In this document: positions 23,025-25,802 of the stretch, piece by piece | Position numbering within the stretch: the first letter of the stretch is position 1 | Layout: each line of letters begins with the position of its first letter | From: Gemmiger_A avium | GTDB taxonomy: Bacteria > Bacillota > Clostridia > Oscillospirales > Ruminococcaceae | NCBI GenBank assembly: GCA_019114585.1 | Contig: DXFE01000103.1 | Location: 1-25,802, forward strand | Direction of reading: 5' to 3' | Length of the DNA: 25,802 bases | Made by a program: the position numbers and the translations under genes | Notes under the pieces: model-generated | Database searches by the model: none | What the model saw: only the letters and a program-made list of their open reading frames with translations | Told to the model about the DNA's origin: nothing

Positions 23025-25295
23025 ATGCCATTTTTTCACCGTAACCCGGCCCGCCCGCCCCGGCGGCCCCGTCCCGCCGCGCCGCCGCCGGCCACCGCGG
23101 GGCAGTCCGCCGCTATGCGTCTGCGGGTGCGGATTCTGGCGGGCGCCATGGCGCTGATCGTGGCCGGGGTGCTGGTGGCGCGTCTGGCCTGGCTGCAGCT
23201 GGCCGACTCCACCTTCTATGCGGCCCGTGCTGCCCGCCAGCAGATGCGTTCCGCCACCGTGCCCGCACCCCGGGGGGATATCTGGTCCTCGGACGGTACC
23301 CTGCTGGCGGGCAGCGTCACCTGCTGGACCATCCGGGCGGTACCCCGGGAAATGCAGGAGGAACTGCTGGACGCAGCCGCCGCCGATCTGGCGGAGATTC
23401 TGAACGAGGATGCCGAAAGCTTTGCCAAAAAGTTCGCCGACCGGAAAAGCAACGATGCTCTTTTGGCCCGCCGGGTGGACCGGGAAACCGCCGACGCAGT
23501 GCGGGCCTACTGCGAATCCACCGGCCTGTCCGGCATCCGCATCCAGCAGGATACCAAGCGTCTGTACCCGGAGGGGGATTTTGCCGCCAGCATCCTGGGC
23601 TTCACCAATGTGGACGGGGACGGTCTGGCCGGGCTGGAGCTGAAATACAACGAAACCCTCACCGGCATTGCGGGCAGCGTGCTCACCGCCCGCAACGCCT
23701 GGGGCTATGACCTGGAACAGGCCGAGAGCATCTACCAGGCGCCGGTGCAGGGCAACAGCCTGACCCTGACCATCGACGCCAACATCCAGCACTATCTGGA
23801 ACAGCACCTGACCTACGCGGTGCAGGAGCACAACGTCTCCGCCCGGGCGGTGGGCATCGTGATGGATGTGAACACCGGGGCGATCCTGGCCATGGCCACG
23901 AAACCCGACTACGATCCCAACCAGCCCCGCCTGATCGCGGACGAGACCACCCGCGCGGCGGTGGACGCGCTGACCGGGGAAGAACGCACCGCCGCGCTGC
24001 AGCTGGCGCAGCAGACCCAGTGGCGCAACAAGGCGGTGAGCGATCTGTATGAGCCGGGCTCGGTATTCAAGCTGATCACCGCCTCCGCCGCGCTGGACTG
24101 CGGCGCGGTGCAGCCGCTGACCCAGTTCACCTGCGGCAAATCCTACAAGGTGTCCGGGGTGGCGTTCCACTGTGCCAACAACAAGGCCCACGGCCTGCTC
24201 ACGGTGCAGCAGGCGGTGGCCCAGTCCTGCAACCAGTCCCTGATCCAGATTGGCCAGCTGCTGGGCAAGGAGCGGTTCTACCAGTATTTCGAGGCGTTCG
24301 GTCTGACCGGCGCCACCGGCATCGACCTGCCCGCCGAGCCCGCCCGCAGCGAGTACTATACCGCCGAGCGGATGGGCCCGGTGGAGCTGGCCAGCTGTTC
24401 CTTCGGCCAGTCCAGCAAGATCACCCCCATCCAGATGATCACGGCGGTGGCGGCGGTGGTCAACGGAGGCAAGCTCATGCAGCCCTATGTGGTGGCCAAG
24501 GTCACCGACGCGGCGGGCAATACAGTCAGCGAAACCCAGCCCCAGGTGCGCCGCCAGGTCATCAGCGAGGAAACCAGCGCCGCCATGCGGGAGATACTGG
24601 AGCTCACCGTCTTGGAGGGCGGCGGCAAAAACGCCTATGTGGCCGGGTACCGGGTGGGCGGAAAATCCGGTACCAGCCAGAAGCTGGACTCCGAGGACGA
24701 GAAAGCCCGTATCGCCAGCTTTGTGGGGGTGGCCCCCATCGACGATCCCCGGATTGCCGTGCTGATCTGCCTGGACGAACCCCACAGCTTCACCACCGCC
24801 GGCGGCAGCCTGTCTGCCCCGGTGGTGGCCCAGGTCATTGAGGATACCCTGTCCTACTGGGGTGTGCCCCGGGTGTATACCCAGGAGGAACTGGACGCCA
24901 TGCAGACCACCGTGCCCAGCCTGGCAGGCTCCGCGCCGGACAAGGCGCTGGAACGGCTGGCGAACAACGGCCTTACCGGCAAGGTGGTAGGGGAGGGGGA
25001 GACCGTCCTGCGCCAGTACCCGGAGGCAGGCCAGACCCTGCCCCGGGGTTCTACCGTGCTGCTCTATACCACCGATGCGCAGCCCCTGTCGGTCACGGTT
25101 CCGTCGCTGGCCGGGCAGAGCTATGACCAGGCGGTGGCCGCGCTGCGGGCCGCCGGGCTCAACCTGTGCGCCGAGGGCCCCGCCTGGTCCCAGGGCGCGG
25201 TGGCGGTATCACAAAGCCTGACCGAGGGCCAGAGCGTGCCGATGGGCAGCGTGGTCACCGCCCGGTTCTGCGATTATTCCGCGGTGGACGATTAG
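23025..25295 (+). CDS. class B penicillin-binding protein with two PASTA repeats (SpoVD/PBP2x-like)
   Basis: 756 residues. A short Pro/Arg-rich cytoplasmic tail (1-33) is followed by one membrane anchor (about 36-58), a dimerisation domain, and a transpeptidase domain with SVFK (346-349, nucleophile Ser 346), SCN (401-403) and KSGT (547-550). Two PASTA repeats (about 630-684 and 691-749), each starting TVPSLAG, end the protein. It cross-links peptidoglycan stems outside the membrane, working with the FtsW/RodA partner that follows 61 bases later. KSG instead of KTG is also found in pneumococcal PBP2x. SpoVD and division PBPs share this plan; which of the two is open. Start fixed by GGGGGG inside a hairpin. 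Confidence 0.92.
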   Translation: MPFFHRNPARPPRRPRPAAPPPATAGQSAAMRLRVRILAGAMALIVAGVLVARLAWLQLADSTFYAARAARQQMRSATVPAPRGDIWSSDGTLLAGSVTCWTIRAVPREMQEELLDAAAADLAEILNEDAESFAKKFADRKSNDALLARRVDRETADAVRAYCESTGLSGIRIQQDTKRLYPEGDFAASILGFTNVDGDGLAGLELKYNETLTGIAGSVLTARNAWGYDLEQAESIYQAPVQGNSLTLTIDANIQHYLEQHLTYAVQEHNVSARAVGIVMDVNTGAILAMATKPDYDPNQPRLIADETTRAAVDALTGEERTAALQLAQQTQWRNKAVSDLYEPGSVFKLITASAALDCGAVQPLTQFTCGKSYKVSGVAFHCANNKAHGLLTVQQAVAQSCNQSLIQIGQLLGKERFYQYFEAFGLTGATGIDLPAEPARSEYYTAERMGPVELASCSFGQSSKITPIQMITAVAAVVNGGKLMQPYVVAKVTDAAGNTVSETQPQVRRQVISEETSAAMREILELTVLEGGGKNAYVAGYRVGGKSGTSQKLDSEDEKARIASFVGVAPIDDPRIAVLICLDEPHSFTTAGGSLSAPVVAQVIEDTLSYWGVPRVYTQEELDAMQTTVPSLAGSAPDKALERLANNGLTGKVVGEGETVLRQYPEAGQTLPRGSTVLLYTTDAQPLSVTVPSLAGQSYDQAVAALRAAGLNLCAEGPAWSQGAVAVSQSLTEGQSVPMGSVVTARFCDYSAVDD

Positions 25296-25356
25296 CGGCC
25301 CGTCTGTCTGCGCACACTGATACGGGGCCCTGCGCCCTCAAGGAGGATTTCCTGTC

Positions 25357-25802
25357 ATGCGTCTGCGTTCTGTGAAAGAGAGGCTGTTCCCCGCCGGGCT
25401 GCCGGGGATGGACCTGCCTTTTTTCCTTCTGGTGCTCACCCTGCTCTGCTTCGGTCTGGTCATGCTGTACAGCGCCAGCTGCGCGGTGGGGCAGTACCGG
25501 TTTGACGATCCCTATACCTACATCCGCCCGCAGTTGCTCTTTGCGCTGGTGGGGCTGGCCGCCCTCTGGGTTGCCAGCCGCCTGGACTACCATATCCTGC
25601 ACACCTGGGCCTGGCCGCTGTTTGGCCTGTCGCTGGTGCTGCTGGTGGTGGTGCTGTTCATGCCGGAATACAACGGCTGCCGCCGCTGGATTGTCATTCC
25701 GGGCCTGGGCACTCTGCAGCCCAGCGAGATCGCCAAATTTTCGGTGATCGTGCTGTTCAGCCATCTGATCTCCCTGAACCATCCAAAAATGAAAAGCTTT
25801 TC
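25357..25802 (+). CDS. FtsW/RodA/SpoVE-family glycosyltransferase, N-terminal part
   Basis: 148 codons are visible before the window ends, beginning MRLRSVKERLFPAG behind a perfect AAGGAGG. Four hydrophobic segments are seen, with family marks LVMLYSAS in the first helix and the NGCRRWIVIPGLGTLQPSE and IAKFSVIV region typical of SEDS proteins (normally N-G-x-x-R-W-I, QPSE-x-x-K). SEDS proteins polymerise lipid II with a partner class B PBP, here encoded directly upstream. Whether it is FtsW, SpoVE or RodA cannot be decided from this part. Confidence 0.92.
   Translation, partial: MRLRSVKERLFPAGLPGMDLPFFLLVLTLLCFGLVMLYSASCAVGQYRFDDPYTYIRPQLLFALVGLAALWVASRLDYHILHTWAWPLFGLSLVLLVVVLFMPEYNGCRRWIVIPGLGTLQPSEIAKFSVIVLFSHLISLNHPKMKSF

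Noticed and set aside
21006..24785. A 1259-codon open frame on the minus strand across AsnB-2, MurE and PBP
   Set aside because: It is antisense to three clearly recognisable genes, has no protein family features and arises from high-GC codon bias; the same holds for minus-strand frames at 4267-6138, 1233-2471, 2435-3538 and 10272-12203 and plus-strand frames at 16397-17611 and 17657-19414.
1..25802. CRISPR array, insertion sequence, rRNA or phage genes
   Set aside because: No regularly spaced direct repeats, transposase or integrase motifs, terminal inverted repeats, rRNA or phage structural genes were seen.

Overview
The window reads as chromosomal DNA from a GC-rich Gram-positive anaerobe of the Clostridia. 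An Oscillospiraceae gut bacterium of the Faecalibacterium/Gemmiger/Subdoligranulum type is my best guess. The basis is the mix of genes (ECF transporter, RpiR regulator, SpoVD/PBP2x-like PBP with PASTA repeats, XRE-TPR regulators), strong GGAGG ribosome sites and high GC; no rRNA marker is present, so the genus is inference.

Layout. 1-1025 is visibly poorer in GC and holds two minus-strand GNAT acetyltransferases, the first cut by the window edge and preceded by a 12-codon leader ORF with two mutually exclusive hairpins. A tRNA-Gly(UCC) gene with its own promoter and terminator follows (1096-1264). galM (1383-2432) stands next to it. 2447-7614 is a catabolic-looking unit: two-subunit aconitase X, an Old-Yellow-Enzyme-type Fe-S flavoprotein and an MFS transporter. 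7864-13708 is a tightly packed six-gene operon: ECF S component, fused double ATPase, EcfT, PHP phosphoesterase, inositol-monophosphatase-like enzyme and an RpiR/SIS regulator, closed by a very strong terminator. Next come a convergent XRE-TPR regulator, a small membrane protein with a consensus promoter, and an alpha/beta hydrolase broken by a frameshift.

16304-25802 is a cell-wall region. A divergent promoter pair at 19472-19540 drives, leftward, a D-aspartate-ligase-like ATP-grasp enzyme plus an AsnB/AsnH-like amidotransferase and, rightward, a second AsnB-like enzyme plus a MurE-like ligase. After a terminator-like hairpin that also contains the next ribosome site come a class B PBP with two PASTA repeats and the start of an FtsW/RodA gene. 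Together these look like synthesis, side-chain decoration and amidation, and polymerisation of peptidoglycan.

The two most interesting candidate systems are the ECF + two phosphatase-fold enzymes + RpiR operon (possible uptake and dephosphorylation of an unknown phosphorylated compound) and the paired Asl-AsnB / AsnB-MurE wall-modification loci with a MurE of unusual substrate-pocket sequence. The aconitase X + enoate-reductase-like pair is a third candidate pathway of unknown substrate.
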